This document shows, one piece after another, positions 63,023 to 64,000 of a stretch of 64,000 nucleotides of DNA. Numbering within the stretch: position 1 is the stretch's first letter; each line of letters opens with the position of its first letter. A model generated the notes under the pieces. It was not told the origin of the DNA. It made no database searches and saw nothing but the letters and a program-made list of their open reading frames with translations. Location: NCBI RefSeq assembly GCF_000801315.1, contig NZ_CP010054.1, forward strand, positions 3,100,001 to 3,164,000. Direction: 5' to 3'. The translations under genes and the position numbers were made by a program. This DNA comes from Hymenobacter sp. DG25B. GTDB taxonomy: Bacteria > Bacteroidota > Bacteroidia > Cytophagales > Hymenobacteraceae.

Positions 63023-63847
63023 CTAACGAATAGCCTCCCGCACGCGCGTCAGCTTCACCAGCAAGGCCTCCAGCTGGTCCAGGGGCAGCATGTTGGCCCC
63101 GTCCGACTTAGCCGTGGCGGGCGTGGGGTGGGTTTCAATGAACAGGCCGTCGGCACCCACGGCAATGGCGGCTTTGGCAATGGTTTCGATGAGGGCGGGC
63201 TGGCCGCCGGTTACGCCGCTGCTTTGGTTGGGGCGCTGCAGGGAGTGAGTTACGTCCATCACTACCGGCACCCCAAAAGCGCGCATAGCGGGCAGGTTCC
63301 GGAAATCGACTACCAGGTCGGAATAGCCAAAGGAATTACCCCGGTCGGTGAGGATAACGGGCGAGCTGCTGGTTTGCTGCACTTTATCCACGGCAAACTG
63401 CATAGCCTCGCCGTTCAGAAACTGGCCCTTTTTAATGTTCACTACTTTGCCCGTGGCCGCAGCGGCTACCAGCAAATCGGTCTGGCGGCACAGGAAAGCG
63501 GGAATCTGCAATACATCCACGTACTCCGCGGCAAAAGCGGCCTCCCCCGATTCGTGAATATCCGTGACGGTGGGCACGCCCATTTCGCGGCCTACCTTCT
63601 GCAGAATGCGCAGCGCCGTTTCGTCGCCGATGCCGGTAAAGGAATCGAGACGGGAACGGTTGGCTTTGCGGTAGGAGCCTTTGAAGATGTAGGGAATCTG
63701 GTATTTGTCGGTGAGGCGCCGCACCTGCTCCGCAATGCGCAGGGCCATGTCTTCCCCTTCAATAACGCAGGGGCCGGCCATGAGAAAGAACTGGCCGGAA
63801 TTGGTATTCCGGAAATGCGGCAGGTGGTTGGCGAGAGTGGTGAGCAT
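63023..63847 (-). CDS. kdsA: 3-deoxy-8-phosphooctulonate synthase (KDO-8-P synthase)
   Basis: 274 aa. It condenses arabinose-5-phosphate with phosphoenolpyruvate for the KDO of lipopolysaccharide. Family blocks are FFLMAGPCVIEGEDMAL, IFKGSYRKANRSRLDSFTG, VDVLQIPAFLCRQTDLL, NIKKGQFLNGEAMQ, ILTDRGNSFGYSDLV and VMDVTHSLQRPNQSSGVTGG. It lies 17 nt downstream of a gene that continues past the right window edge, so they are likely co-transcribed. Confidence 0.95.
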   Translation of the reverse strand: MLTTLANHLPHFRNTNSGQFFLMAGPCVIEGEDMALRIAEQVRRLTDKYQIPYIFKGSYRKANRSRLDSFTGIGDETALRILQKVGREMGVPTVTDIHESGEAAFAAEYVDVLQIPAFLCRQTDLLVAAAATGKVVNIKKGQFLNGEAMQFAVDKVQQTSSSPVILTDRGNSFGYSDLVVDFRNLPAMRAFGVPVVMDVTHSLQRPNQSSGVTGGQPALIETIAKAAIAVGADGLFIETHPTPATAKSDGANMLPLDQLEALLVKLTRVREAIR

Positions 63848-63864
63848 ATGCAGGTTAAAATAGA

Positions 63865-64000
63865 TCAGCTGATTTTTTTCTTCAGGCAGATAAACAACTC
63901 CGCGCCCTGGCGGGGCGGAATGGAGTTATAGGCCGTGTCGAAATGATGAAAATCGAAATAAGGAGCAAAGTAGCCCCGGTATTCTTCCGGGGTGCCGCCA
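63865..64000 (-). CDS. C-terminal fragment of a gene cut by the window edge (possibly a methyltransferase)
   Basis: The reverse strand is open from the right edge to a stop at 63865, giving about 44 residues. The fragment includes GGTPEEYRGYFAPYFDFHHF and ends GAELFICLKKKIS. The wording (PEEYRGYF, ELFICLKK) fits the final strands of a SAM-dependent methyltransferase, but too little is visible to be sure. It is directly upstream of kdsA in the same direction. Confidence 0.45.
   Translation of the reverse strand, partial: GGTPEEYRGYFAPYFDFHHFDTAYNSIPPRQGAELFICLKKKIS

Overview
This window looks like chromosome of a GC-rich Bacteroidota, most likely Hymenobacter or a close Cytophagales relative. 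The evidence is a T9SS-type sorting domain, many Bacteroidota-type lipoproteins and glycosidases, TAnnTTTG-like promoter elements, and the syntenies pyrG-yidC and parB-DUF5683-dapB-lepB. I see no rRNA, tRNA, CRISPR, prophage or insertion sequence. Genes are packed densely on both strands, and strong hairpin terminators separate many units.

Layout. 0-8 kb: a carboxypeptidase-regulatory-domain protein cut by the left edge, a PhoD-like phosphatase, a GH3/beta-lactamase fusion, a lipoprotein and an acyl-CoA ligase. 8-17 kb: DUF2059, an HGSNAT-like membrane acyltransferase, a GH10-like secreted protein, two tiny disordered proteins, a rhomboid/hydrolase operon and a beta-barrel protein. 17-35 kb: a diffuse alpha-glucan region with two GH31 enzymes, a truncated GT4, GlgB and two tandem GH13 enzymes, interleaved with ggt, PAP2, an AraC regulator and DUF983. 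35-45 kb: aldo/keto reductase, Mn catalase, FUSC, transglutaminase, VOC protein, a SerB-SerA fusion and dacB. 45-50 kb: pyrG, yidC, DUF6438. 50-60 kb: a peptide-binding lipoprotein, parA, a secreted PA14/ricin/T9SS protein, parB, two DUF5683 genes, dapB and lepB. 60-64 kb: ung, apaG, a methyltransferase, an orphan curlin-repeat protein, kdsA and a partial gene cut by the right edge.

How the genes work together. The GH31, GH13, GlgB and GT4 genes suggest building and breakdown of alpha-glucans, with secreted and cytoplasmic members. The 52-60 kb block holds the chromosome partition pair plus the conserved envelope/lysine neighbourhood; a secreted-protein gene with its own terminator splits parA from parB. 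SerB-SerA, DapB, PyrG, KdsA and DacB are core metabolism and envelope functions.

Most interesting observations: (1) a family of REP/REPIN-like inverted repeats in four intergenic gaps, whose arms share a GTCAT head and show compensatory changes in an internal stem; (2) a fossil of the dapB start preserved at the 5' end of the second DUF5683 copy, recording a tandem duplication; (3) a bifunctional SerB-SerA fusion; (4) a GT4 protein reduced to its N-terminal half; (5) an orphan amyloid-type curlin protein; (6) several promoter-like elements lying only 5-9 nt before the start codon, suggesting leaderless transcripts.
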